Source: Asaia sp037151935 (GTDB taxonomy: Bacteria; Pseudomonadota; Alphaproteobacteria; Acetobacterales; Acetobacteraceae). Taken from it: DNA of 64,000 bases. Position 1 is the stretch's first letter, and every line of letters starts with the position of its first letter. Where the stretch lies: the NCBI RefSeq assembly GCF_051628905.1, contig NZ_CP157575.1, positions 3,374,336 through 3,438,335 of the forward strand, written 5' to 3'. Of the stretch, positions 25,994 through 37,688 are shown piece after piece. The translations under genes were made by a program, and so were the position numbers. The notes under the pieces are model-generated. The model was not told the DNA's origin and did no database searches. It saw only the letters and a program-made list of their open reading frames with translations.

Positions 25994-27223
25994 ATGGCCT
26001 CTCGTCTCATTTCTGAACGTCATCCTTGGGTAAAGTATCTCGCACTTATCAGCATGGGCGTTGCGATATACGCTGGGGCAATCTGGATCTCGTTCTCGCT
26101 TATCGTCGCTTTGGCATGGGGGGCGGTCATCGCCATTGCTGTACGACCAATACAGCGTAAACTCGGGCAGTTCATCGGTGCGAAGCTTGCTGCCGTCAGC
26201 CTTATCGGGCTGACATGCGTAATCTTCACAATCATGGCGGGCATCGCGGGATATGGTGCGGTGACCGAAATCGGCTCGCTTTCTGCAAAAGCCCATCGTT
26301 TTATCGCCCCTCATGAGACATCAGCCCCGGCGAATGGTTCTGACTTCGCCACGCAAGACCGTGCGGTACCGCCGCAGAATGACGAGAGTGCCGGGAAGCC
26401 TGCCGCGGCGGATCACAACGAGAGAGAAGCTGGTTCGGGCTTAACCGACGGGGCTAAGCCCGTCCTTCCCCCAGCCGTCTCCGCGCGGATTGACAAGGTC
26501 AAAAGCATTCTCCCTGCAAGCCTAGCAAACAAGATCGACCCGCAGCAGATCATTAAGATGGCCAAGGCTCAGGCCAAATCTATCTCGAAGATCGCAGGGC
26601 TTGCTGCGTTATCCTTCCTCAAAGGTATTCCGCATCTCTTGGAAGCCTTTTTCATTGCCATGCTCACTGCAGCTTGCTGCCTTCTGTCCTACGGGCGAAT
26701 TACTTCGTCTCTCCGTACGGTCAGCATTGAACTCACACAGCGCGACGATATTCTCCTGCACATCGTTCGCAGCGTTCGTGGTGCCGTCAACGGGCTGGTT
26801 CTCGTCGGTATCGGTGAGGCGCTCATATGCTCGCCCTTGATCTTCATTGCGGATGCCGGGCATGCCGTCATCCTGACAATCGTTTTGGCCATTGCCGCAT
26901 CGATTCCCTTCTGCGGTTATCCGGCGGCGATTCTTGTCGGCGGCATCGTCGCGGCCTCAGGGTCGATGAATATGGGCATTGCCGTTGCCGGCTGGGGCGT
27001 TTTCGTTCTGTTCTGCGGAGAGCATTTCGCCCGTCCGAAGTTCATTTCCGACGAGACCCGCCTGCCGTTCCTGCACACGATGATTGCCATCCTGGGGGGA
27101 CTGCACATGCTTGGCCTGGTAGGCCTCTTCATTGGGCCGGCTATTGTCGCTGCGGCTCATATGCTTTGGTGCGAACTCGACGGTTCACACCGGAGTCCCG
27201 AGGTTTCGAAACAAAGCGCCTGA
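25994..27223 (+). CDS. AI-2E family transporter with hydrophilic insert
   Basis: Multispanning inner-membrane protein of the AI-2E exporter/permease family, whose members range from autoinducer-2 exporters to Na+(Li+)/H+ antiporters. From ATG 25994 it has 409 residues. N-terminal TM pairs (YLALISMGVAIYAGAIWISFSLIVALAWGAVIAIAVRPIQRKL split by polar turns) and C-terminal family region (RGAVNGLVLVGIGEALICSPLIF, ILTIVLAIAASIPFCGYPAAILVGG, LGLVGLFIGPAIVAAAHMLWCEL) are clear. Residues about 102-157 are an unusual Pro/Asp/Glu/Ala-rich hydrophilic insert that should lie outside the membrane. It follows proP and may share its transcript, which would favour an ion or osmotic role; substrate is unknown. 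Confidence 0.85.
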   Translation: MASRLISERHPWVKYLALISMGVAIYAGAIWISFSLIVALAWGAVIAIAVRPIQRKLGQFIGAKLAAVSLIGLTCVIFTIMAGIAGYGAVTEIGSLSAKAHRFIAPHETSAPANGSDFATQDRAVPPQNDESAGKPAAADHNEREAGSGLTDGAKPVLPPAVSARIDKVKSILPASLANKIDPQQIIKMAKAQAKSISKIAGLAALSFLKGIPHLLEAFFIAMLTAACCLLSYGRITSSLRTVSIELTQRDDILLHIVRSVRGAVNGLVLVGIGEALICSPLIFIADAGHAVILTIVLAIAASIPFCGYPAAILVGGIVAASGSMNMGIAVAGWGVFVLFCGEHFARPKFISDETRLPFLHTMIAILGGLHMLGLVGLFIGPAIVAAAHMLWCELDGSHRSPEVSKQSA

Positions 27224-27592
27224 ACCACTCTCTACACCGTCTGGAACAACGGATCGCCCGGAGACGGGCGAGCTTGGCGACGTGGCACGAACCGCAACAA
27301 GGGCGGGCATTGTACGGATCGAGCGCCGTGACGCAGTCTTTCGGTTCATCAATGTAACCGCCGATTGCCCGGCAGTCGCAGCACTCACAGGCCTAACAGC
27401 TTCGGTCAGGATGGGCCAGAAAGCCCAGCATCAAGCCGCGCCACCCAAATGAGAGAGACAGGGAAGGTCGTGGACTTTCTCTGCGCCGCCAGTCGTCTGG
27501 ATGGCGTGAGAGAAGGCCCCGCCTGAAGATTTCTCAGATGATGTCGTGTCACAAGAGCTCTCTCTGTTGTCAGGTTCAGTCGTCGATCCTGG
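27224..27592. other. Gene-free region after the AI-2E gene
   Basis: Contains the terminator-like hairpin at 27254-27271 and otherwise no protein I can support. It borders the dehydrogenase remnant at 27593. Confidence 0.45.
27254..27271 (+). terminator. Compact hairpin after the AI-2E gene
   Basis: TCGCCCG (27254-27260) pairs with CGGGCGA (27265-27271) around a GAGA tetraloop. The stable GNRA-type loop 30 bases after the stop supports a terminator or mRNA end, though no T-run follows. Confidence 0.5.
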
Positions 27593-27825
27593 CTATCTGC
27601 GCGTAACGTTGCGCCATGACTTCGAAGGCGTCGTACGGTTCTGAAGCTCTTGCTCCTTGGTCGCGCGATCACCGCCCATAATGTGATCCACGTCGTTCAT
27701 CAGGGCTCCGAAACCCTGTCGGGCGACGTCTACCCTATCGTTCTTGGGACTACGGCCGATCGTGCTGTTTCCCATTCCCGCATTCTTATGAAAGGCACTG
27801 TCAGTAGCGCCGGGGAGAAGAGAGG
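27593..27825 (-). pseudogene. C-terminal remnant of a short-chain dehydrogenase
   Basis: The frame reads LLPGATDSAFHKNAGMGN, then KNDRVDVARQGFGALMNDVDHIMGG and RATKEQELQNRTTP. PGATDSAF...A.M and DVARQGF.ALM...DH...G are the C-terminal hallmarks of classical SDR oxidoreductases that carry the PGxT..F and VARQGFxALM segments. Only about 75 residues survive; the homologous sequence begins exactly at the left end of the IS3 element, and the sequence beyond the right end of that element does not supply the missing N-terminus, so insertion was accompanied by loss of flanking DNA. Confidence 0.7.
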
Positions 27826-27885
27826 TGGACCCCATTTTTCAGACAGGGGGTTAAGCTATAGACCGGCCTGAGAAAGGACTGGTTT

Positions 27886-28197
27886 ATGGGTAAGGTTACG
27901 CGGAAACGGTATTCGGGTGAGTTCAAGTCTCGTGTTGCCCTGGAGGCGATCCGGGGCGAGCAGACGCTGGCGGAACTGGCGTCGAAGCACGGTGTGCATC
28001 AGACGATGATTGCCCAGTGGAAGCGCCAGGCAGTTGAGGGCATGGCAGGCATCTTCTCCGGCAAGCCAGCACCGGAGGCGACAGCCAGTCCGGCCGATGT
28101 GGAGAAACTCCACGCCAAGATCGGCCAATTGCTGGTGGAACGGGATTTTTTACGGGATGCCTCTGTGCGGTTGGGCGTGCTCAGAGGCGACAAATGA
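27886..28197 (+). CDS. IS3-family transposase OrfA
   Basis: 103-residue helix-turn-helix protein: MGKVTRKRYSGEFKSRVALEA, GEQTLAELASKHGVHQTMIAQWKRQA, and a C-terminal leucine-zipper-like helix (VEKLHAKIGQLLVERDFLRDA). This is the DNA-binding OrfA of IS3 elements. OrfB begins with an ATGA overlap at 28194, the usual arrangement for translational coupling or programmed -1 frameshifting. Confidence 0.92.
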   Translation: MGKVTRKRYSGEFKSRVALEAIRGEQTLAELASKHGVHQTMIAQWKRQAVEGMAGIFSGKPAPEATASPADVEKLHAKIGQLLVERDFLRDASVRLGVLRGDK

Positions 28198-29072
28198 TTG
28201 ACCTGAAGCGGCCTCGGCTTTCCGTGGTGCGGCAGTGCACGCTGCTGCAGCTGAACCGGTCTGGCGTCTACTACCGGCCCGTGCCGGAGGACGACGCGAA
28301 CCTTGCCCTGATGCGGCTGATCGACGCGCAGTTTCTGGAGACGCCGTATTACGGGTCGCGGCAGATGACGCGATATCTTCAGCGGCTCGGCCATGATGTC
28401 GGGCGCAAGCGGGTGCGTCGGCTTATGGCAATCATGAGGCTGCGGGCGATCTACCAGGCGCCACGCACGACCGTACCGCATCCGGCGCATCGGACATGTC
28501 CTTATCTCCTGCGGGACTTGGTGATCGACCGACCCAATCAGGTCTGGTGTTCGGACATCACCTACATTCCGATGCGCAAGGGCTTCCTGTATCTCGTGGC
28601 GATCATGGATTGGTCGACCCGCAAGGTGCTGTCGTGGCGGCTGTCGAACACGATGGATGCGGAGTTCTGCATCGAGGCGCTGCGGGAGGCCCTAGTGCGC
28701 TATGGTGCACCCGAGATTTTCAATACGGATCAGGGGTCGCAATTCACGACACCCCGGTTCACTGAAGTTCTGGAAGCGCGTCAGATACGCATCAGCATGG
28801 ACGGGCGTGGGCGGTGGCTGGACAACGTCTTCATCGAGCGCCTGTGGCGATCCCTGAAATACGAATGCGTCTATCTGCACGCTTTTGAGACCGGATCGGA
28901 ACTGCGGACCGGCCTTACGGCATGGATCAACCATTAGAACGGAAAGCGGCCGCATTCGGCTTTGGCTGGACGCACGTCGGATGAGGCGTATCATGACGCG
29001 CCAACGCCCTTGGGTCCGGGGTTAATCCCGGACCCAAGGGCCAACAGCAACGCCGTCAAACGGGCGGCATAA
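28194..29072 (+). pseudogene. IS3-family transposase OrfB, amber-interrupted
   Basis: DDE integrase domain of an IS3 element. HTH_21-like N-terminus (YYGSRQMTRYLQRLGHDVGRKRVRRL), then the catalytic residues in WCSDITYIPM (D), FNTDQGSQFT (D) and DNVFIERLWRSLKYE (E). Translation stops at TAG 28935-28937 within WINH-stop-NGKRPHSALAGRTSDEAY, where the family normally continues through a tyrosine (HYNxxRPHSAL). In the same frame the sequence runs on to TAA 29070-29072. All three catalytic residues precede the stop, so residual activity cannot be ruled out. Confidence 0.88.
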
Positions 29073-29223
29073 CAACGACCGGCTATAGCTTATCAGGCCC
29101 CAAAAACTGTCCAAACGGAGGGGGCCACCTCTGCTATGAAACGCATGGAGATTGTAAAACGCCGCTAGGAAGTTCTGTAAAACTTCTCATAAATGGCAGT
29201 TTTCTGCGCTTTTTCGGGGAAAT

Positions 29224-29297
29224 TGGAGGTCCGGGCGGGAATCGAACCCACATTCGCGGATTTGCAGTCCGCTACATCACCATTCTGCCACCGGACC
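29224..29297 (-). tRNA. tRNA-Cys (GCA)
   Basis: 74-base minus-strand cloverleaf with acceptor GGTCCGG/CCGGACC, discriminator T, encoded CCA, anticodon stem GCGGA/TCCGC around CTGCAAA (anticodon GCA), and T-loop GTTCGATTC. U73 discriminator is the known identity element for cysteine tRNAs. Confidence 0.96.
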
Positions 29298-29491
29298 TTA
29301 CCGGGTGTGAGCGCTATATCTCTTTACCGGGCGCCGGGGTCAAGGGGGTATCTCGTTGAGGCGCGAGAAATAAGAAGAAATTTCCGCAGTCGGCCAAATA
29401 TGCCATAGAGATGCTGCGGGACGCCTGATACCGAAGAGATGATCACTGTCATTACGTCATCTCAGCGCCGTCCTCATTCGAAAGGGCATCC

Positions 29492-30961
29492 ATGAAACGG
29501 GATCAATCACGGGTCTATACTTCTCTGGGCGTTGGCCTGGTCGTTCTTCTCAGGAGTACGACTGCGCTTGCCCAGACCTATGACGGTAAAGGCTCGCCCG
29601 AATTCGTTCCCCATACGCTGCAGGAAGCCTTGGCAACGGCTTATCTGACGAATCCGACCCTCCAGCAGGAACGTGCAAAGCTGCGCGCGGCAGACGAGCA
29701 GGTGCCGACGGCGCTAGCGGGCTGGAGACCGAAAATCGAAGGGCAGGCGGCCCTGACCTATTATCAGGGCATCAACGCGTACGGTGCTCAGGGTGCTCAG
29801 CCCGGTTCGGCGTTCGGTACGCCTGCCTATAACCGCAAATATGCCACGCCTGGATATCAGGGCGGCGTGACGATTACCGAGAATCTCTATCAAGGCGGTA
29901 AAACGACTGCCCAGTCTCATCAGGCCGTCAATACGGTCATGGCTGAACGGGCCCAGCTGATCGAGACCGAGCAGGAAGTCTTTACTGACGTCGTTTCTGC
30001 CTATCTCGGCGTGGTGCGCAGCGAGCAGCTTCTTCAGATCAACATCAATAACGAGCATGTGCTCGAAGAGCAGCTCAAGGCGACGCAGGATCGTTTCCAG
30101 CAGGGCGAGATTACCCGCACGGATGTGGCGCAGGCGCAGGCTGCCCTGGCAACAGCGAAGGCTTCGCGTCAGCAGGGCGAAGGTACCTTGAGGGCAGCAC
30201 AGGCCACCTACCTGCAGATCGTGGGCGTGCCGCCCGCACCGAATCTTGTAGCCCCTCAGCCACTCTCTCTTCCCGTCAAGATCGAACGTGACGCCGTTGT
30301 CGAGGCGACACGCAATAACCCGACAATCATCAACGCTCTTTTCACCGAGGCGGCGCAGAAAGATAATTTTTCTGTCCAGATGGCGACGATCATGCCGAAA
30401 ATCTCGGCTCAGCTCGGCTATTCCTATGTGAAGAACCAGGGCTACGGCCGCATGGTCACCGATAACAAATTCGGCACCATCAATTTCGACGTGCCGATTT
30501 ATCAGGGTGGAGCTGAGTATGCCGCTGTCCGTCAGGCGCGTCAGCAATACCTCGCTGCACGCCGCGCCGTCGATATCGCCCGCCGTAGCGCGGCTCAGTC
30601 GGCTTCCGCAAACTGGCAGCAATTGCACTCCTATACCGACTCGATTTCGAGCAATCGTGCGGCCATCGCCGCCAACGTCGTGGCTCTCGATGGCGTAGAG
30701 CGCCAGGCGATTGTCGGGACGAGTTCGACGCTTGAAGTGCTTCAGCAGCAGCAGACCCTGCTTCAGGCCCAGACGGCTCTCGTACAGAATCTGAGTGGTC
30801 TGGTGCAGTCGTCCTATGCCGTGGCCGCAGCGATGGGCCGTCTGACCGCTGCCGACCTCAAGCTCAACGTGCCGATCTACGATGAGAAGGCCTATTACAA
30901 CGCGGTCAAGGATCGGCTCTGGGGTATTAACGACTACGCTGTCGGTCAGCCCGGCCGCTGA
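29492..30961 (+). CDS. tolC: TolC-family outer-membrane efflux protein
   Basis: Outer-membrane channel-tunnel for type I secretion and RND efflux. The 489-residue precursor has a signal peptide (to about ALAQ, residue 28), then HTLQEALATAYLTNPTLQQERAKLRAADEQV, the first outer-membrane efflux repeat, and a second repeat near EATRNNPTIINALFTEAAQ. Landmarks VTITENLYQGGKT, FTDVVSAYLGVVRSEQ, RFQQGEITRTDVAQAQAAL and NFDVPIYQGGAEYAAVRQARQQ are typical of alphaproteobacterial TolC. SD AAAGGG precedes ATG 29492. In many alphaproteobacteria tolC is found beside valS, as here. Confidence 0.92.
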   Translation: MKRDQSRVYTSLGVGLVVLLRSTTALAQTYDGKGSPEFVPHTLQEALATAYLTNPTLQQERAKLRAADEQVPTALAGWRPKIEGQAALTYYQGINAYGAQGAQPGSAFGTPAYNRKYATPGYQGGVTITENLYQGGKTTAQSHQAVNTVMAERAQLIETEQEVFTDVVSAYLGVVRSEQLLQININNEHVLEEQLKATQDRFQQGEITRTDVAQAQAALATAKASRQQGEGTLRAAQATYLQIVGVPPAPNLVAPQPLSLPVKIERDAVVEATRNNPTIINALFTEAAQKDNFSVQMATIMPKISAQLGYSYVKNQGYGRMVTDNKFGTINFDVPIYQGGAEYAAVRQARQQYLAARRAVDIARRSAAQSASANWQQLHSYTDSISSNRAAIAANVVALDGVERQAIVGTSSTLEVLQQQQTLLQAQTALVQNLSGLVQSSYAVAAAMGRLTAADLKLNVPIYDEKAYYNAVKDRLWGINDYAVGQPGR

Positions 30962-31301
30962 TCTCATGGACGGGTTATGGGGCGCGCGGTTCTTGCCCCT
31001 CCGAGCGTTCGTCTTTCTGGCGGGCGCCTGCCTGCCGCGATCTGACTAACAGCCGGGCGCAACTTTGCCTTCGGGCGTTCGGTCAAAACGCGGCTGGACT
31101 GCCGTTCAGTCTTGAAACTTGCCGTTCATCTGGTCATACGCTTCGTGTCTGAAATACGGAATCCTGCCTCGCTCTCAACGGCTGTCCGTGGCTCCATCTG
31201 GCGACGCCGGAGGACTATGGAAGCGAGAGAGTTCGGCAGCTTCAAAGCGTGTCCGGCGTGGCTTTCGAGCTGGGCAGGACCAGACAGGTGACAGGAAGAA
31301 T
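30962..31301. other. tolC-valS intergenic region
   Basis: No gene seen. A stem GGGGC gcgcggttctt GCCCC occurs near 30980. The frame in which valS lies is open to 31119 but this part has no valyl-tRNA synthetase similarity. A possible promoter TTGAAA-16-TCATAC lies near 31114-31141. Confidence 0.4.
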
Positions 31302-33989
<2,688 letters not shown>

Positions 33990-34003
33990 GTTTTGCAAGG
34001 TTC

Positions 34004-34029
34004 CGGAGCGGCCCGTCAGGACCGCTCCG
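34004..34029. terminator. Convergent terminator between valS and the siderophore receptor
   Basis: CGGAGCGG (34004-34011) pairs with CCGCTCCG (34022-34029) around ten bases, between two genes that end 46 bases apart on opposite strands. A TTTTGCAAGG stretch precedes it; a bidirectional role is likely. Confidence 0.65.
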
Positions 34030-34035
34030 AGCCGA

Positions 34036-36426
34036 TCAATAATGCCCGCGTAGCGTAAAGCTGAATGTCCGGGGCTGACCGTAGATCATGCCGTCATAAA
34101 ATCCGGCCTGACGTACAAAGCTCTTGTCTGTCAGGTTGGTGATGTTGCCTGTCAGGTCGAGCCATTTCATCAGGCGATAGCGAGCCATCAGATTCACCAG
34201 TGTGTAGCCATTTACGCTGAGATTCGAAGAGTCGTATTTGCCTTTACCCAGTGGGCGTCCGGGATTTGTAGCCCACTGCGTCGTTGTCTGACTCGATACG
34301 CCGCCGCCAATCGTCAGGTTTTTCAGGCGTCCATGGAATGTGTAGCTGGTGGTGAGGCGCACGAGATGACGGGGATCCTGACGATAGCTCAGACCTTGTT
34401 CATCCAGATAGCTGTAGCCAAACAGCACGTTCCATCCGGGAAGGATTTCGCCCGAGGCATCGAAATCGATGCCCTTCGTCTTTACGCCATTTACCGATTC
34501 ATAAACTGACTCACCTGTCTGGAAGTTGGTCGCCCCTGTTGCCTGTGCCACGTTATTCTGCTGATTCAGGTAGAAGGCGAGGGTGGTATTCAGACGACCA
34601 CCATAGAAGGCGCCTTTGATGCCCGTTTCGTAGCTTCGCCCGGTAACTGGGGCGAGGGGCTGATTGTCGATGTCGCGCAGTTGGGATTGCGGCGTGTAGA
34701 CATTCGTGTAGCTGCCATACAGGGAAAGATTTTTCGTAAAATCGTAAACGGCACCAGCGTAAGGCGTGAGGACTGCATTCTGACGTCCTGTGCCATTTTG
34801 GCCGGAATAGACATTGGCCGTCGTATAAGTGCCGCTATAGGCCTCATAGGTGCTTACGCGTCCGCCCAGGATGAGTGACAGCCCTCGCGCCAGCACAAAA
34901 CGGCCGGAAGCGTAGGCACCGTAATTGCGCGTCACATCGACCTGACGGGCGCGGGTTCTATGTGTCTGATAATTGGGGTAATCGCCATTCCATGTGCGCC
35001 AGTTCGCTATCGGCAGACCCGTTGCGCGGTATTGACAGCCATTGAACGGTGCAACACCGGCAATCGAGCAATTACCCAGCGCCTTGCTGAAACTATAGGT
35101 CGTCAGGGTGTCGTTGTAGCCATTGAAGCCGAAGACAAGCTGATGCGTATGGCCGAAGGCCCGAAACGGCCCGCCGATATGCACATCGGCATTATCACGT
35201 GAATCGTGATATTCAGAGTGGAGGGCATTCAGATAGCCACCAGTGCCGTCCTGATTGAAGAATCCGGCATAGCCACCGACATTTCTGGCCGCGTTATTGA
35301 CCTTCGCTATACCAAGATTGCTGTAGGAGCCGCCTTCGGTTCGCATATAGCCGACTTTGAGATGCCATTCCCCGCCAAGACTGTGATCGTAATTGGCGAA
35401 GGCTGTGTACTGGTCACGCAAAGCGGTGCTCCAGTTTGCAACCGGATTGGTACTGCGAGGCAGATTGGCAGGAGAGCCATCGGCGAACCAGATGGGTACG
35501 TTGGCGCCCCAGGACGCACCATCATTGCGTGTGCGCTCATACTGGAATCCATAGTTGAGCGTATCGCGTGTCGAGAGATCCGCCGTGTAATTGGCCAAGG
35601 CCCCGATACGGTTCACATGCTCTCGGATGCGGAATGTGTCCGTGTCATCCCATGAGAAAACATAACGGCTTCGGATGGATCCGGAATGGGTGATTGGCGC
35701 ATTGATATCCGCCATGACGCGACGCTCGTTCCAGTTGCCCAGTCGCAGCAACCCGCTTGCGGAAAATGTTTTCGTCGGTGCTTTTCGTTGCAGATAGATC
35801 GTCGCCGATGGATCGCCCGTACCGCCGAGCAATCCGTTTGCGCCGCGCACGATCTGGGCATTGTCGTAAAGATCCATATTCATGGAGGAACCGACACCGC
35901 CGAAACTTGCGGATGCGTCGATCTGCATGCCATCGATCTTGTAATTGGTGATATCAAAGCCTCGGGCCCGATAAGTGGTCCGGCCTGCATTATCATTCGA
36001 GTAGGACGAGATGCCTGGCGCTGTTCCTAATACATCGTCCAGAGTGTTGATCTGTTGATCATCCATCAGCTGGCGTGAAATAACGGTGACCGTCTGTGGC
36101 GTCTCACGAAGGCTCAGCGGTAAACCTGTGGAGGTGCTGGTTTCCGATATCGTGTAGCTGCCCTTTTCCCAAAGTCGCGCTCGGACATCGATTTTTTCTT
36201 CCCGTCTCTTGGCATCATCACTGTCATGAGCTGAGTGTCTTTTTCCCGCTTTGTCGTGACCTGGCTTCCCATGACGATGCCTGTGTTTTTCGGGATGCTC
36301 TGAGGAAGAGGTCGCGCGATCTGTTACAGCCGGATCGCTCGTTTCGGCCAGCGCGGCCGAAAAAGGCAGGAAGGCAAGGCAGGTTCCCAGTGTCAGCATG
36401 CGACACCGATTGATTGCGTAGCTCAA
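34036..36426 (-). CDS. TonB-dependent siderophore receptor with His-rich linker (FhuE/FpvA-like)
   Basis: Outer-membrane ferric-siderophore receptor of 796 residues (TTG 36426; alternative ATG 36399). Signal peptide to about ALAE (residue 28). Residues about 43-75 are a histidine/lysine-rich linker (HRHRHGKPGHDKAGKRH). The plug follows with SLRETPQTVTVISRQLMDDQ, TLDDVLGTAPGI, RGFDITNYKIDGMQID and RGANGLLGGTGDPSATIYLQRK, and a 22-strand barrel ending in RTFSFTLRGHY with C-terminal aromatic. The plug motifs resemble FhuE/FpvA-class receptors for hydroxamate-type siderophores. A Fur-like site 27-42 bases upstream implies iron repression. No signalling domain is seen between signal peptide and plug. 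Confidence 0.92.
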   Translation of the reverse strand: MSYAINRCRMLTLGTCLAFLPFSAALAETSDPAVTDRATSSSEHPEKHRHRHGKPGHDKAGKRHSAHDSDDAKRREEKIDVRARLWEKGSYTISETSTSTGLPLSLRETPQTVTVISRQLMDDQQINTLDDVLGTAPGISSYSNDNAGRTTYRARGFDITNYKIDGMQIDASASFGGVGSSMNMDLYDNAQIVRGANGLLGGTGDPSATIYLQRKAPTKTFSASGLLRLGNWNERRVMADINAPITHSGSIRSRYVFSWDDTDTFRIREHVNRIGALANYTADLSTRDTLNYGFQYERTRNDGASWGANVPIWFADGSPANLPRSTNPVANWSTALRDQYTAFANYDHSLGGEWHLKVGYMRTEGGSYSNLGIAKVNNAARNVGGYAGFFNQDGTGGYLNALHSEYHDSRDNADVHIGGPFRAFGHTHQLVFGFNGYNDTLTTYSFSKALGNCSIAGVAPFNGCQYRATGLPIANWRTWNGDYPNYQTHRTRARQVDVTRNYGAYASGRFVLARGLSLILGGRVSTYEAYSGTYTTANVYSGQNGTGRQNAVLTPYAGAVYDFTKNLSLYGSYTNVYTPQSQLRDIDNQPLAPVTGRSYETGIKGAFYGGRLNTTLAFYLNQQNNVAQATGATNFQTGESVYESVNGVKTKGIDFDASGEILPGWNVLFGYSYLDEQGLSYRQDPRHLVRLTTSYTFHGRLKNLTIGGGVSSQTTTQWATNPGRPLGKGKYDSSNLSVNGYTLVNLMARYRLMKWLDLTGNITNLTDKSFVRQAGFYDGMIYGQPRTFSFTLRGHY

Positions 36427-36453
36427 GACGCTTGATCCGTTCGGTTGATATGT

Positions 36454-36468
36454 TGAGAATCACTATCA
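36454..36468 (-). promoter_or_regulatory. Fur box upstream of the siderophore receptor
   Basis: TGAGAAT-C-ACTATCA matches the 7-1-7 Fur consensus TGATAAT-N-ATTATCA at 12 of 14 positions. It lies just upstream of the receptor start, where bound Fur would block transcription. Confidence 0.75.
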
Positions 36469-36798
36469 ACAAGCGGATAATCGTTTCATTAAGAAACCTA
36501 AAGATATGAATTTGACTCGTTGGGAAAACTTTTCGTTACAATTCGTGGTATCTTCCGGGCTTACCTGCGCCAAAACCGCTATTCACGGTCGAGGAATAGT
36601 GCAGTTGCCGAGAGGGTAATCGCGATGTGTTGGGATCGCAGAAAATCCCTGTTCCATCGCGCGAAATACGGTTCTTTTTCTCTCTGGATATGCGGCTTGA
36701 CTGATTTTATGGACGTCCGGTTTTTCCGTTTTTTCGCGATGGCTGAAACGCTGGTGGAACGACCTCAACCGGTTTTCGGAATGGCTTGTTGCGATATA

Positions 36799-36813
36799 TT
36801 ATTAATATTATCA
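36799..36813 (+). promoter_or_regulatory. Possible second Fur box upstream of the Sel1 gene
   Basis: TTATTAA-T-ATTATCA has a perfect right half-site and 4 of 7 in the left (11 of 14). It sits in an AT-rich patch 54 bases before the TTG start of the Sel1-repeat gene. Confidence 0.4.
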
Positions 36814-36866
36814 CAGCATGATCCTGTGGCCTCCGGTGGTCGCTCTCTCGATGGGATGAGGTACCA

Positions 36867-37688
36867 TTGGCACGTGTTTCGAAGCTCTTTGCGCTTTCAC
36901 TGAAGCGTCGGCACAAGGCTAAGGCGCCAATCCCCCAATTGCCTGACGCAATTGAGGCAATTCGCGCCCGTGCTATGCAAGGATACGTTGCCGAGCAGGT
37001 GCGATGGGGGGATATCCTGCTCAAAAGCATTTATCTGCCGCCCGATCCGGCACGGGCGCGCCAGTGGTATGAGATCGCGGCCTCGGCAGGTTATGCCCCT
37101 GCGCTGAATATGCTCGGGCGTTGCCATCATTTCGGTTGGGGCTGTTCGATAGACCACATGGCGGCTGCGAAATATTACGGACAAGCCGCCGAGCTGGGCG
37201 ATCTCTGGGGCAATTACAACCTTGCAATCATGGTCATGCGCGGCATCGGCATGAAGGCCGATTTGCCGCGCGCGCTGGCGCTGTTTCGCAGCGGCGCCGA
37301 GCGCGGACACGCAAAATCGATGAATTTGCTCGCCCGCTTTATTGAGGAAGGCTGGCATACGCCCCGTGACTCGGTGCTTGCTTTTGACTGGTATCGACGC
37401 TCGGCTGAAGGTGGCGATTATCGCGGCCAGCATAATTACGCGACGGCGCTCTGCGCTTTGGGGCGTGAGGATGAGGCTTATGACTGGTGGGACAAGGCCG
37501 TCATCGAGGCGACCTCTGACATTCTGCTCGCGATGCAACGCCAGTTGCGGCCGATGCAATCGCCCCGGCGTGAGGCTTTGCTCGCACAGGTCGAGCTTCG
37601 GCTTGAGCAATTGGGCGTGACCGCGCCGCAACAGGAAGGGGCAATTGATCGATCTGACCGATTTACCGGGCCGGTTAATCCCGTTTGA
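36867..37688 (+). CDS. Sel1-repeat protein
   Basis: 273-residue protein beginning TTG with GATGAGG just upstream. It contains at least four Sel1-like repeats (36-residue helix pairs): ARARQWYEIAASAGYAPALNMLGRCHHFGWGC, HMAAAKYYGQAAELGDLWGNYNLAIMVMRGIG, LPRALALFRSGAERGHAKSMNLLARFIEEGW and VLAFDWYRRSAEGGDYRGQHNYATAL. No signal peptide, so it is probably cytoplasmic. Sel1-repeat genes are often found beside catecholate receptor genes such as fiu/piuA together with a piuC oxygenase; here the receptor follows but no piuC is present. Sel1 repeats mediate protein-protein contacts; the partner is unknown. Confidence 0.85.
   Translation: MARVSKLFALSLKRRHKAKAPIPQLPDAIEAIRARAMQGYVAEQVRWGDILLKSIYLPPDPARARQWYEIAASAGYAPALNMLGRCHHFGWGCSIDHMAAAKYYGQAAELGDLWGNYNLAIMVMRGIGMKADLPRALALFRSGAERGHAKSMNLLARFIEEGWHTPRDSVLAFDWYRRSAEGGDYRGQHNYATALCALGREDEAYDWWDKAVIEATSDILLAMQRQLRPMQSPRREALLAQVELRLEQLGVTAPQQEGAIDRSDRFTGPVNPV

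Larger units (their letters stand above)
27821..29132 (+). mobile_element. IS3-family insertion sequence
   Basis: Two overlapping frames (OrfA 27886-28197, OrfB from 28194) are enclosed by imperfect inverted repeats: AGAGGTGGACCCC at the left end and, read inward from the right, AGAGGTGGCCCCC. A second matching block (TAAGCTATAGACCGG at the left, TAAGCTATAGCCGG inward from the right) extends the repeat. No flanking direct repeat is evident. OrfB carries a nonsense codon, so the copy is probably inactive. Confidence 0.85.
36427..36866. other. Divergent regulatory region of the iron cluster
   Basis: Lies between the starts of the minus-strand receptor and the plus-strand Sel1 gene. It contains the Fur-like sites at 36454-36468 and 36799-36813. 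The frame 36520-36903 shows no protein-like character and overlaps the Sel1 start, so I do not call it. Confidence 0.5.

Noticed and set aside
29714..30967. 417-residue minus-strand open frame opposite tolC
   Set aside because: Shadow of tolC.
36520..36903. 127-residue plus-strand open frame before the Sel1 gene
   Set aside because: Lies in the divergent regulatory region, overlaps the Sel1 start and has no recognisable feature.
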